A stretch of 64,000 nt of DNA from CAYYUA01 sp964542585. Lineage in GTDB: Bacteria; Bacteroidota; Bacteroidia; CAILMK01; CAYYUA01. Numbering within the stretch: the stretch's first letter is position 1; each line of letters starts with the position of its first letter. Positions 54,011 to 63,226 of this stretch are shown piece after piece. Made by a program: the position numbers and the translations under genes. The DNA is taken from positions 34,657 to 98,656 of the forward strand of contig CAZIUI010000007.1 of assembly GCA_964542585.1 (NCBI GenBank). Direction: 5' to 3'. The notes beneath the pieces were generated by a model. The model saw only the letters and a program-made list of their open reading frames with translations. It made no database searches and was not told where the DNA came from.

Positions 54011-54955
54011 TTAGACGCTATCCAGGAGCATGCCCTCTGGAATGGAAAAACCATTGCGGAATTCAGAAGCGGATAGCCTTTTACCCCCTTCTATTTGCAC
54101 TTCTTCAAGCTTTAGGTAGCCGCCTTTAACAGCTACTAGTAGTTGACCTTTTCCTCGAGGATGAAGCTGTCCAGATGGAAGGTTGTGGGATAATGCTTCA
54201 GGCTCTGCCCAAAAGACCTTGAGCTGTTGATCACGAAAAAATGTCCATGCCGTTGGATAGGGGCTAAGACCCCGAACAAAGTTGTAGAGGTCCTCTAACG
54301 GCCATTCCCAATTGATACGGCAGTTATCTTTTGTGATCTTAGGGGCCATCCTAGGTTGTGCATTTGGAGCCTGCTTATAAGACTTAGCGGTTCCATTTCC
54401 AATTGCATCTACGGTTTGTTTTGTAATATGGGCTCCTACATCCATAAGCTTATCATGAAGGGTTCCAGCCGAGTCATACTCGGATATAGGTACCCGCTCT
54501 TGCCGGATAATGGTGCCGGTATCAATCTCATTGTTCAGGAAGAAGGTGGTAACCCCGGTTTCGTTTTCTCCATTAATCAACGCCCAGTTGATAGGAGCAG
54601 CGCCACGATAATCCGGTAAAAGGGAAGCATGAAGGTTAAAAGTACCGTAGGGTGGAATTTTCCAAACAGCTTCTGGCAATTTGCGAAAAGCTACAATCAC
54701 TTGTAAATCAGGCTTAAGATCCGATAAATCATCCTGAAAAGAGGGATCTTTCAGGTTATGAGGCTGTAGGATGGTAAGGCCTTTTTCCCTGGCAAATTTT
54801 TTAACAGCACTTTCCTTTAGTTGCTTTCCCCTACCTGCAGGCTTGTCCGGTGCAGTTACCACACCACTAATAGTGTAACCTGCCTCATAGAGTTTACGTA
54901 GGGCCGGAACCGCAAAATCAGGGGTTCCCATGAAAACCAACCGTAGATCTTGCAT
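54011..54955 (-). CDS. fmt: methionyl-tRNA formyltransferase
   Basis: 314 residues. It formylates initiator Met-tRNA with 10-formyl-THF. RLVFMGTPDFAVPALRKL, TAPDKPAGRGKQL, the catalytic block FNLHASLLPDYRGAAPINWALING with the His and Asn of the active site, and TIIRQERVPIS are clear; a C-terminal OB-like domain (LFNF/LYNFVRGLSPYPTAW, LKVFWAEPEAL) is present. It is convergent with the aminotransferase gene. No def gene is adjacent. Confidence 0.96.
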   Translation of the reverse strand: MQDLRLVFMGTPDFAVPALRKLYEAGYTISGVVTAPDKPAGRGKQLKESAVKKFAREKGLTILQPHNLKDPSFQDDLSDLKPDLQVIVAFRKLPEAVWKIPPYGTFNLHASLLPDYRGAAPINWALINGENETGVTTFFLNNEIDTGTIIRQERVPISEYDSAGTLHDKLMDVGAHITKQTVDAIGNGTAKSYKQAPNAQPRMAPKITKDNCRINWEWPLEDLYNFVRGLSPYPTAWTFFRDQQLKVFWAEPEALSHNLPSGQLHPRGKGQLLVAVKGGYLKLEEVQIEGGKRLSASEFRNGFSIPEGMLLDSV

Positions 54956-55091
54956 AAACGCTTTTTTTTAGAGACTATTTTTTAGGAAAGCCGTTATCAA
55001 GGCATCACAAGAGGATAAGCAGCCTGCTTCTTATTAACAAGCTGAACAAATTTCTCAAAAATACAGGCAGGCTTTACCTTGGTTCATTGAT

Positions 55092-56810
55092 ATGGTTACA
55101 ATGGTTCAATCTAAAAAATGGGTGCCAGCGCCCGAGGCCGCACCTGAAACGGTCAAGCATTTAAGGGAAACGCTCAAGGTACGCGAACCTTTGGCTCGCT
55201 TGATGGGACAGCGAGGCCTTAACAGCTATCAGGAAGCTTATGATTTTTTTAATCCGCGCTATGAGGAAACCTGGGATCCTTTTCGGATGGAAGGCATGCA
55301 ACAAGCCGTTGAGCGTATTCAAAAAGCCATAAAGGATCAGGAAGCCATCCTTGTTTTTGGCGACTACGATGTGGACGGGACCACGGCCGTGGCCTTGGTT
55401 TACCGCTATTTAAGCCACCTGACCAGCAACCTCTTTCACTACATACCTGATCGATTTCAGGAAGGCTATGGGCTATCTTATCCCGGGATTGATTACGGCC
55501 TTTCCAATGGGGTAAGTTTAATGGTAGTCCTGGATTGTGGCATTAAAGGCCATGACCACCTGAAATATGCCAAACATCAAGGCTTGGATACTATTGTAGG
55601 GGATCATCATCAGCCGGGTGATCATTTACCTCCCGCCCATACAATACTCAATCCAAAACAAGACAACTGCCACTATCCTTACAAAGAGCTATCCGGATGT
55701 GGAATTGGCTTTAAGCTTGTCCAGGGCTTACAAAAGTATTTCCCGGAATCACCCGATCCCAAAGATTTCCTGGATTTCGTAGCCGTGAGTACAGCAGCTG
55801 ATATTGTGGAAATGAAGGGCGAAAACCGAATCCTCGCTCACCATGGTTTGCAAAAGCTCAACCAAGAGCCGAACCCGGCTTTTGAGGCGCTAAAATCAGT
55901 CAGTGGGCTGGAAAAAGCCCTAACCATCCAGGATCTGGTTTTTAAGATCGGGCCGCGCATTAATGCCGCCGGACGCGTTAAACATGCGAACAATGCCGTG
56001 GAGTTATTAATGGCTAAAAGCAGTGATACTGCCGTTGAGCGCGCCAAGCCAGTTGATAACCTCAACAATGAGCGCAAACAATTTGACCGGAATACCCAGA
56101 CTGAAGTTTTAGAACGGATCGGGACGGAGCAGGAGCTCACAGACCGCTACACTACGGTTCTTTTTAATCCTGAATGGCATAAAGGCGTTATTGGCATCGT
56201 GGCCTCAAGCGTGATGGACCATTATTTCAGACCCACTATTCTGCTAACCGAATCCAATGGGCTGGCGGTGGGATCCGGTCGGAGCGTCCCAGGTTTTAAC
56301 CTTTATGAAGCCCTTAAACAATGCAGCGATATTTTAGATCAGTTTGGTGGACATGAAGCAGCTGCTGGCCTCAGCTTGCAGCTTGATAACGTTGACGCTT
56401 TTGCAGACAGGTTTGAAGAAGTGGTTAAGCAACAGATTGATCCCCAATTATTAATCCCAACCGTTGACTACGATCTGCACCTTTCCTTAAGCGATATAGA
56501 CTGGCGTTTTTATTACACGATACAACGGTTTGGGCCTTTTGGCCCTGGTAACCTACCGCCAGTTTTTATGAGTGATCCCGTTTATTTGTACCAAACACCG
56601 CGAGCGGTTGGCCAGAAACACTTAAAATTACAATTATTAGAAGAGGCCAATGGCCAGGTATTTGACGCAATTGCTTTTCAGCAGTCTCATCATGCTGATT
56701 ACCTTCAAATCGATAGTCCGCTGGCTATTTGTTACAGCATTGAAGCTAATACTTTTAATGGCCGAACTAATCTGCAACTCAATATTAAAGACCTGAAGAT
56801 CCCTTCATGA
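55092..56810 (+). CDS. recJ: single-stranded-DNA-specific exonuclease RecJ
   Basis: 572 residues, 5'-3' ssDNA exonuclease of recombination and repair. DHH phosphoesterase motifs: ILVFGDYDVDGTTAVALVYRYL, LMVVLDCGIKGHDHL, IVGDHHQPGD, LSGCGIGFKLVQGL and VAVSTAADIVEM. The DHHA1 part has VIGIVASSVMDHYFRPTILLT, VGSGRSVPGFNLYEAL and FGGHEAAAGLSL. A second ATG (55101) is a possible start. The stop codon overlaps the lptB start (ATGA), so the two are translationally coupled although functionally unrelated. Confidence 0.97.
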   Translation: MVTMVQSKKWVPAPEAAPETVKHLRETLKVREPLARLMGQRGLNSYQEAYDFFNPRYEETWDPFRMEGMQQAVERIQKAIKDQEAILVFGDYDVDGTTAVALVYRYLSHLTSNLFHYIPDRFQEGYGLSYPGIDYGLSNGVSLMVVLDCGIKGHDHLKYAKHQGLDTIVGDHHQPGDHLPPAHTILNPKQDNCHYPYKELSGCGIGFKLVQGLQKYFPESPDPKDFLDFVAVSTAADIVEMKGENRILAHHGLQKLNQEPNPAFEALKSVSGLEKALTIQDLVFKIGPRINAAGRVKHANNAVELLMAKSSDTAVERAKPVDNLNNERKQFDRNTQTEVLERIGTEQELTDRYTTVLFNPEWHKGVIGIVASSVMDHYFRPTILLTESNGLAVGSGRSVPGFNLYEALKQCSDILDQFGGHEAAAGLSLQLDNVDAFADRFEEVVKQQIDPQLLIPTVDYDLHLSLSDIDWRFYYTIQRFGPFGPGNLPPVFMSDPVYLYQTPRAVGQKHLKLQLLEEANGQVFDAIAFQQSHHADYLQIDSPLAICYSIEANTFNGRTNLQLNIKDLKIPS

Positions 56811-57529
56811 AATTGTCCGCAGAAGACCTCGTTAAAATTTATAAAAAGCGAACGGTAGTTGATCAAGTATCGCTTGAAGTGAATAAAGGAGAGATTGTAG
56901 GCCTCCTCGGCCCAAATGGCGCTGGTAAAACCACGACTTTTTACATGGTGGTGGGTCTTGTAAAGCCGGACCATGGAAAGGTTTACCACAATGGTGAAAA
57001 TATCACCAAAGAACCCATGTTTAAACGCGGACAGCGGGGTATTGGCTACCTGGCGCAGGAGTCTTCTATTTTCCGGAAACTTTCGGTAGAGGATAACCTT
57101 AAAGCCATCCTGGAAATGCTCAACATCCCCAAAAGCGAGCAAAAAGAGCGCATGGAAGGCCTGATTGAAGAATTTGGACTCCAGCATGTCAGGAATTCCA
57201 GGGGAGACCTTGTATCCGGGGGCGAACGAAGGCGAACAGAAATTGCCAGAGCACTGGCTGTGAACCCTTCTTTTATTTTACTGGACGAGCCCTTTGCAGG
57301 CGTTGACCCCATTGCTGTGGAGGATATTCAGACCATTATCGCTCGCCTTAAAAGTAAGAACATCGGCATCCTTATCACCGATCATAACGTTCAGGAAACC
57401 CTTTCCATAACAGACCGTGCCTACCTCCTTTTCGAGGGACGTATCCTAAAAGCCGGTACCGCTGAAGACCTGGCGAGTGACGAGCAAGTGCGCCGGGTTT
57501 ACCTGGGGCAGAATTTTGAGCTGAAATAG
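56807..57529 (+). CDS. lptB: LPS export ABC transporter ATPase LptB
   Basis: 240 residues. Soluble ATPase of the Lpt machine. Walker A LLGPNGAGKTTTFYMVVGLV, Q-loop YLAQESSIFRKLSVEDNL, signature LVSGGERRRTEIARALAVNP and Walker B FILLDEPFAGVDPIAVEDIQ, then the H-loop GILITDHNVQETL. The 'HNVQETLSITDRAYLLFEGRI' stretch is LptB-like. It overlaps recJ (ATGA). The partner genes lptF/G/A/C are not in this window. Confidence 0.95.
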   Translation: MKLSAEDLVKIYKKRTVVDQVSLEVNKGEIVGLLGPNGAGKTTTFYMVVGLVKPDHGKVYHNGENITKEPMFKRGQRGIGYLAQESSIFRKLSVEDNLKAILEMLNIPKSEQKERMEGLIEEFGLQHVRNSRGDLVSGGERRRTEIARALAVNPSFILLDEPFAGVDPIAVEDIQTIIARLKSKNIGILITDHNVQETLSITDRAYLLFEGRILKAGTAEDLASDEQVRRVYLGQNFELK

Positions 57530-57530
57530 G

Positions 57531-57986
57531 TTAAAAGAAATACTGTTGTTGAATTTGCCGCATTTCCTCAGTGAGAGGGAGTACCATCATCGTCAGCGTG
57601 CAGAAAGCGGTTAAGGAGCCAGCCTCATCCCGGATCTCAATTTGCCAGAGGTGCGTCTGACGGCCAAGCCTTAACGCCTTCGCTGTTCCGTAAACATACC
57701 CACCTGTCACGGGCTTTAAATGATTACACTTGATTTCCTGGCCAACCGTGTAATATTGCGTCCGATCAACAGACAGGTAAGCCGCGAGACTCCCTACGCT
57801 TTCTCCTAAACCAGCATTAGCACCACCATGCACTATACCAAATGGTTGGATCGTACGCTCATCTACCGGCATGCGGGCAGTAAGACTGGTTTCCGTGATT
57901 TCTATAAACGCTATGCCGAGGTTTGCTGTCAAGTTGCCTTTGTTAAGCTCATTGAGATAGTCAATTGAAATACTGGTGTCTAACAT
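57531..57986 (-). CDS. hotdog-fold thioesterase (PaaI/YdiI-like)
   Basis: 151 residues from ATG 57986 (MLDTSISIDYLNELNKGNLT). An ORF can be extended to 58025, but a -7 promoter element at 58006-58013 falls inside that extension, so the shorter start is chosen. The hotdog motif GIVHGGANAGLGESVGSLAAY holds the catalytic-type residues of acyl-CoA thioesterases, and HLWQIEIRDEAGSLTAFCTLTM closes the fold. It probably hydrolyses an acyl-CoA such as 1,4-dihydroxy-2-naphthoyl-CoA or hydroxyphenylacetyl-CoA; the substrate is not certain. Confidence 0.88.
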   Translation of the reverse strand: MLDTSISIDYLNELNKGNLTANLGIAFIEITETSLTARMPVDERTIQPFGIVHGGANAGLGESVGSLAAYLSVDRTQYYTVGQEIKCNHLKPVTGGYVYGTAKALRLGRQTHLWQIEIRDEAGSLTAFCTLTMMVLPLTEEMRQIQQQYFF

Positions 57987-58005
57987 TGAAGTTTTTTTAA
58001 GAGGG

Positions 58006-58013
58006 CAAAAGTA
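58006..58013 (-). promoter_or_regulatory. -7 promoter element (TACTTTTG) for the thioesterase gene
   Basis: An exact reverse-strand TAnnTTTG match 20 bp upstream of the preferred start at 57986. Confidence 0.5.
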
Positions 58014-58087
58014 GGAACTTACCATTAGTGATCTTATCAGGTGATAAATTCCCTTTAACTTAGCAGTTCAATCTGAAACCTAGCAAT

Positions 58088-58726
58088 TTGGCCACCCAGA
58101 ATATCTTTATCATCCGCCACGGACGAACGATATACAATGAATACGGGATTGTTCAAGGTTCCGGAATCGATGCTAGTTTGAACGAAACAGGTCAAGATCA
58201 AGCTGAAGCTTTTTACCAGACTTACAAGCATTACAGCTTTGATAAAATCTACATTTCTAAGTTGAGACGGACCTATGAGACGGTTTATCCTTTTATTGAG
58301 CGTGGTATTCCTCACGTAGCCCATGAGGGATTAAATGAAATTTGCTGGGGGGATTACGAGGGATTAAAAGTTGGGCAAGTGGGCCGTGATTATTACCAAT
58401 CCTTAATGGATCACTGGAACGAGGGCTACACGCATCTTCCAATTCAGGGAGGAGAAAGTCCTGAATGCGTTGCTGATCGTCAACGAGCATTTATTGAACA
58501 GCTACTACAGGGTCAGCAAGCGGATAAGCAAGTCCTGGTTTGCATGCATGGCCGCGCAATGCGGGTTTTGTTGTGCCAGCTTCTTGATCAGCCATTGAAC
58601 AAGATGGACGCTTATTCCCATGGAAACCTGAGCCTTTACCATGTCAGGATCAGTGGAAATGGTGCTGAACTGGTTAAAGCTGATTGCCGGGAACATCTTA
58701 TGCAAAAATCGTTAAGCAATGCTTAA
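58088..58726 (+). CDS. histidine phosphatase family protein
   Basis: 212 residues from TTG 58088 (MATQNIFIIRHGRTIYNEYG). The RHG motif holds the phosphohistidine nucleophile, and VLVCMHGRAMRVLLCQLL carries the second catalytic His. KIYISKLRRTYETVYPFIERG and LNEICWGDYEGLKVG are typical of the cofactor-type phosphoglycerate mutase-like phosphatases. It could act on sugar phosphates or other small esters. The stop lies 8 bp inside crcB, so the two are coupled. Confidence 0.9.
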   Translation: MATQNIFIIRHGRTIYNEYGIVQGSGIDASLNETGQDQAEAFYQTYKHYSFDKIYISKLRRTYETVYPFIERGIPHVAHEGLNEICWGDYEGLKVGQVGRDYYQSLMDHWNEGYTHLPIQGGESPECVADRQRAFIEQLLQGQQADKQVLVCMHGRAMRVLLCQLLDQPLNKMDAYSHGNLSLYHVRISGNGAELVKADCREHLMQKSLSNA

Positions 58727-59096
58727 GGTTTTCATTGTTGGTTTTGGCGGCTTCCTGGGCGCCATTGGCCGTTATGGCTTAAGCATGCTTTTTCAGTCGG
58801 CTTTTCCCGGTTTCCCCTTAAGCACCTTTATTGCTAACGCGGTAGGCTGTTTCCTCATCAGCCTCCTGGTTTTCTCAATCCCAGATGCAACCAGAATCTT
58901 TCCTTATTGGCGGGAGCTCTTCATAACAGGATTTCTGGGATCCCTCACCACCATGTCTACTTTTATATTGGAAGGCTATCGGCTAATGGTTTTAAGGGAA
59001 TTAGGAATGGCTGCCCTCTATATTATCATAACTATGATCTCGTGTTTGGTAGCTGTTTACCTGGGTCATTGGGTTGCCAATTTTTTTCGTTCCTAA
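58719..59096 (+). CDS. crcB: fluoride efflux transporter CrcB/Fluc
   Basis: 125 residues, four helices. Fluoride channel hallmarks: GFGGFLGAIGRYGLSML, STFIANAVGCFLISLLV (with the central Asn) and GFLGSLTTMSTFILEGYRLM, where the S-T-F motif lines the pore. It assembles as an antiparallel dimer to expel F-. It begins inside the end of the phosphatase gene. No fluoride riboswitch was recognised in the shared upstream region. Confidence 0.93.
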   Translation: MLKVFIVGFGGFLGAIGRYGLSMLFQSAFPGFPLSTFIANAVGCFLISLLVFSIPDATRIFPYWRELFITGFLGSLTTMSTFILEGYRLMVLRELGMAALYIIITMISCLVAVYLGHWVANFFRS

Positions 59097-59125
59097 AGGG
59101 TCCATTCAGGCACCCGCAGATGTGG

Positions 59126-59133
59126 TAATTTTG
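59126..59133 (+). promoter_or_regulatory. -7 promoter element (TAATTTTG) for the E1 dehydrogenase gene
   Basis: An exact TAnnTTTG match 25 bp before the start at 59159. Confidence 0.5.
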
Positions 59134-59158
59134 TCCATCACGCGAATTCATCTGCTTT

Positions 59159-61177
59159 ATGGATTATAGCTCCAAAGCTGTTAGTATAGATCGCTTGCTG
59201 CGGCTATACCGCGGTATGCTCCTTCCGCGTCTCATAGAAGAGAAGATGCTCACTGAGCTCCGAAAAGGGAAAATTTCTAAATGGTTTTCAGGCATTGGAC
59301 AGGAAGCCATTGCAACCGGTGCAACCCAAGCCTTAGAGGCGGATGATTTTATCCTGCCGTTAATCCGGAACCTTGGCGTTTTTGTAAACCGGGACGTTCC
59401 TCTTCAGCAATTATTTGAGCAATTCCAGGGGAAACCAGGCGGCCTTACGAAAGGACGTGACCGCTCCTTCCATTTCGGGACGGTGCAGCATCACATTGTT
59501 GGCATGATATCCCATTTAGGGCCGCAGTTAGGTCTGGCTACTGGCATTGGACTAAGCCACAAAATCTCCGCTGAATCCAGGGTTACACTGGCTTTTACCG
59601 GAGACGGGGCCACCAGCGAAGGCGATTTTCACGAAGCTCTGAATATAGCTGCTGTTTGGCAATTGCCAGTTATCTTTTTGATAGAGAATAATGCCTATGG
59701 CCTCTCTACTCCGGTTCGGGAGCAATACGCTTGCGAAAACCTGTTAGACCGAGCGCCGGGCTATGGAATGCGCGGTTATCAAATAGATGGCAACAATGTG
59801 GTAGAAGTTTATGAAACCGTAAACAACCTGGCCCAAGAGCTACGCGAAAAGCCGGAACCCGTCCTTCTGGAGTGTATGACCTTCCGGATGCGCGGGCATG
59901 AGGAAGCTTCAGGCACCAAGTATGTTCCAAAGGAATTGTTTGATTATTGGGAAGAACGAGATCCCATCACCAACATGGCTTCTTACCTTAAGAAAACGGA
60001 AATTCTTACTGAAGCCCAGGAAGAGCATTTTCAGCAAGATATTAAACAGCAAATTCAAACAGCCCTTAAGGCAGCCTATGCAGCGCCTGATGTTACTCCT
60101 GATCAGGAAGAAGAATTGAAGGATGTTTATTACCCGCATGAGCCGTTTTATAAACCTTTTGCTGCTGTAGCGGATACGCATGATTTCCAGCGTTTTCCTG
60201 CTCACAATGAAACCCAGGAGCAGCGTTTTATTGGCTGCATTAGTGAGGGGCTCTGGCAAAGCATGGAACAATACCCGGAACTAGTACTTATGGGACAAGA
60301 TATAGCCGAATATGGAGGAGCTTTTAAGGTGACGCAGGGTTTTGTGGAGCACTTTGGGCACGACCGGGTACGAAACACGCCACTATGTGAATCAGCAGTT
60401 ATCGGTGCAGGTATGGGCTTATCCTTAAACGGGCATAAGGCAATGGTTGAAATGCAGTTTGCGGACTTTGTCAGCATGGGCGTTAACCAGATCGCCAATA
60501 ACCTGGCCAAACTCCACTACCGCTGGGGTGCTAATGCGGATGTGGTGATTCGCATGCCTACCGGTGGCGGTAGCGGTGCAGGGCCATTTCATTCTCAATC
60601 AACAGAAGGCTGGTTTACCCATACGCCGGGGCTAAAAGTGGTCTATCCGGCTACGCCCATGGATGCTAAAGGGTTGCTGAATGCAGCCATAGAAGATCCC
60701 AATCCGGTCATGTACTTTGAGCATAAAGGTTTGTATCGCGGGCAGGTAGAGCCGGTTTTTTCGGATTACTATACCATTGCTATTGGTAAAGCACGTATAT
60801 TTAGAGCTGGCGAGGATCTTAGCATCATCACCTACGGGGCCGGGGTTCATTGGGCAATAGAAGCTTTGGATCAGCAGCCGGAGATCAATGGAGAAATAGT
60901 GGATTTGCGCACCTTAGTACCCTGGGATGCGGAAACGGTTATGCAGAGTGTAGCCAAAACCGGGAAAGTGCTCATCCTGGAAGAAGCTCCGGGCACCGGC
61001 AGCTTTGGCGCTACCATTGCTTCCTATATTAGTGAGCATGGCTTTGAGTACCTGGATGGCCCGGTAACCCGGGTTAGCTCGCTGGATACGCCGGTTCCCT
61101 TTAATAAAAAATTGGAAAACACCTTCCTTGCCAGACACCGGTTACCTGAAAAATTAGCCAACCTGGCGGCTTACTGA
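59159..61177 (+). CDS. 2-oxoacid dehydrogenase E1, fused alpha and beta subunits
   Basis: 672 residues. The first ~330 residues are an E1-alpha with the ThDP motif TLAFTGDGATSEGDFHEALNIAAVWQLP...ENNAYG; the rest is E1-beta with VLMGQDIAEYGGAFKVT, MVEMQFADFVSMGVNQIANN, MPTGGGSGAGPFHSQ and LRTLVPWDAETVMQS. It is most similar to branched-chain (2-oxoisovalerate) or acetoin-type E1s fused in Bacteroidota. It decarboxylates a 2-oxoacid and passes the acyl group to lipoyl-E2. E2 is not in the window; E3 may be lpdA at 8.4 kb. Confidence 0.93.
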   Translation: MDYSSKAVSIDRLLRLYRGMLLPRLIEEKMLTELRKGKISKWFSGIGQEAIATGATQALEADDFILPLIRNLGVFVNRDVPLQQLFEQFQGKPGGLTKGRDRSFHFGTVQHHIVGMISHLGPQLGLATGIGLSHKISAESRVTLAFTGDGATSEGDFHEALNIAAVWQLPVIFLIENNAYGLSTPVREQYACENLLDRAPGYGMRGYQIDGNNVVEVYETVNNLAQELREKPEPVLLECMTFRMRGHEEASGTKYVPKELFDYWEERDPITNMASYLKKTEILTEAQEEHFQQDIKQQIQTALKAAYAAPDVTPDQEEELKDVYYPHEPFYKPFAAVADTHDFQRFPAHNETQEQRFIGCISEGLWQSMEQYPELVLMGQDIAEYGGAFKVTQGFVEHFGHDRVRNTPLCESAVIGAGMGLSLNGHKAMVEMQFADFVSMGVNQIANNLAKLHYRWGANADVVIRMPTGGGSGAGPFHSQSTEGWFTHTPGLKVVYPATPMDAKGLLNAAIEDPNPVMYFEHKGLYRGQVEPVFSDYYTIAIGKARIFRAGEDLSIITYGAGVHWAIEALDQQPEINGEIVDLRTLVPWDAETVMQSVAKTGKVLILEEAPGTGSFGATIASYISEHGFEYLDGPVTRVSSLDTPVPFNKKLENTFLARHRLPEKLANLAAY

Positions 61178-61239
61178 ATGATCTAAAAAGGCACCTTTTT
61201 GTTAAAATTTAAAAGCATACTGCGAGCGAAAGCAAAACG

Positions 61240-61785
61240 ATGAATTACTGTACCAACTGCGGCCATCCCCTGATCTCGACTACCATCGGCAATGACCCCA
61301 TGCAGCGCAACTATTGCGAAAGCTGCGGGATGATCCATTATTCCAATCCTAAAATGGTAGTAGGCTGTGTGCCCTACTACAAGGATAAGGTCCTGCTTTG
61401 CAAGCGGGCCATTGATCCGTTTGTGGGTTTCTGGAATGTGCCGGCCGGTTTCCTGGAAAATGGGGAGACTGTAGAGGAAGGTGCTCAACGTGAAACCTGG
61501 GAAGAGGCCAATGCAGCAGTTGAGATTGAAACCCTGCACGCTGTTTTTAGCATCACCCATATCAACCAGATCTACCTGCACTTCCGTGCTCGCCTGACCG
61601 ATCCGGAGGCCGTTTTTCCGGGGGAGGAAAGCCTTGAAGCTGAATTCTTTGATGAGGCTACCATCCCATGGGATGACCTGGCTTTTTCCTCTACCGCATT
61701 TGCCTTGAAAACATATTTCCAGGATAAACGGAACGGGACGTATCCCCCGCACGTCAGCTCATACATCAAATACCGGAATGTTTAA
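61240..61785 (+). CDS. NUDIX hydrolase with N-terminal zinc ribbon
   Basis: 181 residues. A zinc ribbon of four Cys (C4, C7, C26, C29: MNYCTNCG, NYCESCG) precedes the Nudix domain with box GFLENGETVEEGAQRETWEEANA. The ribbon plus 'HYSNPKMVVGCVPYY' layout is that of NudC/NADH-pyrophosphatase-like and ADP-ribose-type members. It probably cleaves a dinucleotide such as NADH or an ADP-sugar. Start ATG 61240. It lies 62 bp after the E1 gene and 82 bp before icd, on the same strand. Confidence 0.9.
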   Translation: MNYCTNCGHPLISTTIGNDPMQRNYCESCGMIHYSNPKMVVGCVPYYKDKVLLCKRAIDPFVGFWNVPAGFLENGETVEEGAQRETWEEANAAVEIETLHAVFSITHINQIYLHFRARLTDPEAVFPGEESLEAEFFDEATIPWDDLAFSSTAFALKTYFQDKRNGTYPPHVSSYIKYRNV

Positions 61786-61835
61786 ACTATAAAAAGGACT
61801 CATTGCCCATAGCTACGGGATTTAGCAGCATAGCT

Positions 61836-61843
61836 TAACTTTG
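61836..61843 (+). promoter_or_regulatory. -7 promoter element (TAACTTTG) for icd
   Basis: An exact TAnnTTTG match 24 bp before the preferred icd start (61868). It overlaps the alternative TTG start at 61841, supporting the downstream ATG. Confidence 0.5.
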
Positions 61844-61867
61844 AAACAACCACTTAAAAGGAAACGT

Positions 61868-63148
61868 ATGGCAGGATCACCCATAACCAAAGAAGGCAGT
61901 CAATTACAAGTACCGGATGAACCCATTATTCCCTTTATTGAAGGCGATGGAACAGGCCCGGACATCTGGCATGCAGCCGTTAATGTTTTTGATGCGGCAG
62001 TCGAAAAGGCCTATGGCGGCCGTAAAAAGATCCACTGGCAGGAAGTGCTGGCCGGGCAGAAATCCAAGGATAAGACCGGTGAATGGCTGCCGGACGAAAC
62101 CCTTCAAACCTTCAAGGATTACCTGGTCGGCATCAAAGGCCCCCTTACCACGCCTGTTGGCGGAGGCATCCGATCCCTGAACGTGGCCCTGCGGCAGGAA
62201 CTGGACCTTTATACCTGCCTAAGGCCCGTGACCTATTACCAGGGCACGCCTTCTCCGGTAAAAAAACCTGAGGATGTGGATATGCACATCTTCCGGGAAA
62301 ACACGGAGGACATCTACGCGGGCATTGAATTCATGCACGGCACGGAGGAAAATGAAAAGATGAAGCGCTTCATCCGGGAGGATATGGACAATGACAAAAT
62401 GCGCTTCCCGGAAACTTCTTCGGTGGGCATTAAGCCCATCTCCAAAGAAGGCACGGAGCGCCTGGTGGGCGCTGCCATTGAGTATGCACGGTATAAGGAT
62501 TTGCCTTCCGTGACCCTGGTCCATAAGGGCAACATCATGAAGTACACCGAAGGCGCTTTTAAGCAGTGGGGTTTTGAATACGCAGAGCGTGAATATGGCG
62601 ACCTGGTCTTCACCGGCCTGGAATGGGACCGCATCGACCAAGAACAAGGCACTGACGCAGCCGCTGAAGCTGAAAAGCAAGCCAAGGCGGACGGAAAGAT
62701 CATTGTGAACGATGCCATTGCGGATGCCTTCCTGCAGCAGATCCTATTGCGACCGAAGGAATACTCCGTCATTGCTACCATGAACCTGAACGGGGATTAC
62801 ATTTCGGATGCCTTGGCTGCGATGGTTGGGGGCATTGGCATTGCGCCGGGTGCTAACATCAATTACGATTCCGGCCATGCCATTTTTGAAGCTACCCATG
62901 GCACGGCCCCGAAGTATGCCGGTATGGACAAGGTCAATCCGGGCTCGCTGATCCTCTCCGGCTCGCTAATGCTGGAATACCTGGGCTGGTTTGAAGCCCG
63001 CGATCTGGTGCAATATGGCATGGAAAGGGCCATCAACAGCGGCCGGGTCACCTATGACTTTGCCCGCCAGATGGAGAACCCGACCAAGCTGGCCTGCTCC
63101 GAATTCGGGCAGGAAATCGTGAAGCAGATGGATGCAGTGAAGGTTTAA
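61868..63148 (+). CDS. icd: NADP-dependent isocitrate dehydrogenase
   Basis: 426 residues from ATG 61868 (MAGSPITKEGSQLQVPDEP). Converts isocitrate to 2-oxoglutarate in the TCA cycle. Substrate and metal residues appear in IPFIEGDGTGPDIW, KGPLTTPVGGGIRSLNVALRQ, the RENTEDIYAGIEF region and the later MNLNGDYISDALAAMVGGIG and GSGLLDLAD-like GPANINYDSGHAIFEATHGTAPKYAG block. AAAAGG upstream acts as RBS. The gene is visibly richer in G+C than its neighbours (NNC/NNG codons dominate). A bidirectional terminator follows. Confidence 0.96.
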   Translation: MAGSPITKEGSQLQVPDEPIIPFIEGDGTGPDIWHAAVNVFDAAVEKAYGGRKKIHWQEVLAGQKSKDKTGEWLPDETLQTFKDYLVGIKGPLTTPVGGGIRSLNVALRQELDLYTCLRPVTYYQGTPSPVKKPEDVDMHIFRENTEDIYAGIEFMHGTEENEKMKRFIREDMDNDKMRFPETSSVGIKPISKEGTERLVGAAIEYARYKDLPSVTLVHKGNIMKYTEGAFKQWGFEYAEREYGDLVFTGLEWDRIDQEQGTDAAAEAEKQAKADGKIIVNDAIADAFLQQILLRPKEYSVIATMNLNGDYISDALAAMVGGIGIAPGANINYDSGHAIFEATHGTAPKYAGMDKVNPGSLILSGSLMLEYLGWFEARDLVQYGMERAINSGRVTYDFARQMENPTKLACSEFGQEIVKQMDAVKV

Positions 63149-63194
63149 ACAAGCGGACTGCGTTACATTTAAATAGCTATTCCAATGGTTAGTT

Positions 63195-63226
63195 AAAAAA
63201 GGCGCTACTACAAGCAGCGCCTTTTT
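63195..63226. terminator. bidirectional rho-independent terminator after icd
   Basis: An 11-bp perfect stem AAAAAGGCGCT/AGCGCCTTTTT (63196-63206 with 63216-63226), with A/T runs in both directions. It serves icd and, from the other side, the TonB-receptor remnant whose stop codon overlaps it. Confidence 0.8.

Noticed and set aside
58600..58720. Fluoride riboswitch upstream of crcB
   Set aside because: crcB starts inside the preceding phosphatase gene and no fluoride aptamer pattern (GG...GAUG...) was recognised.
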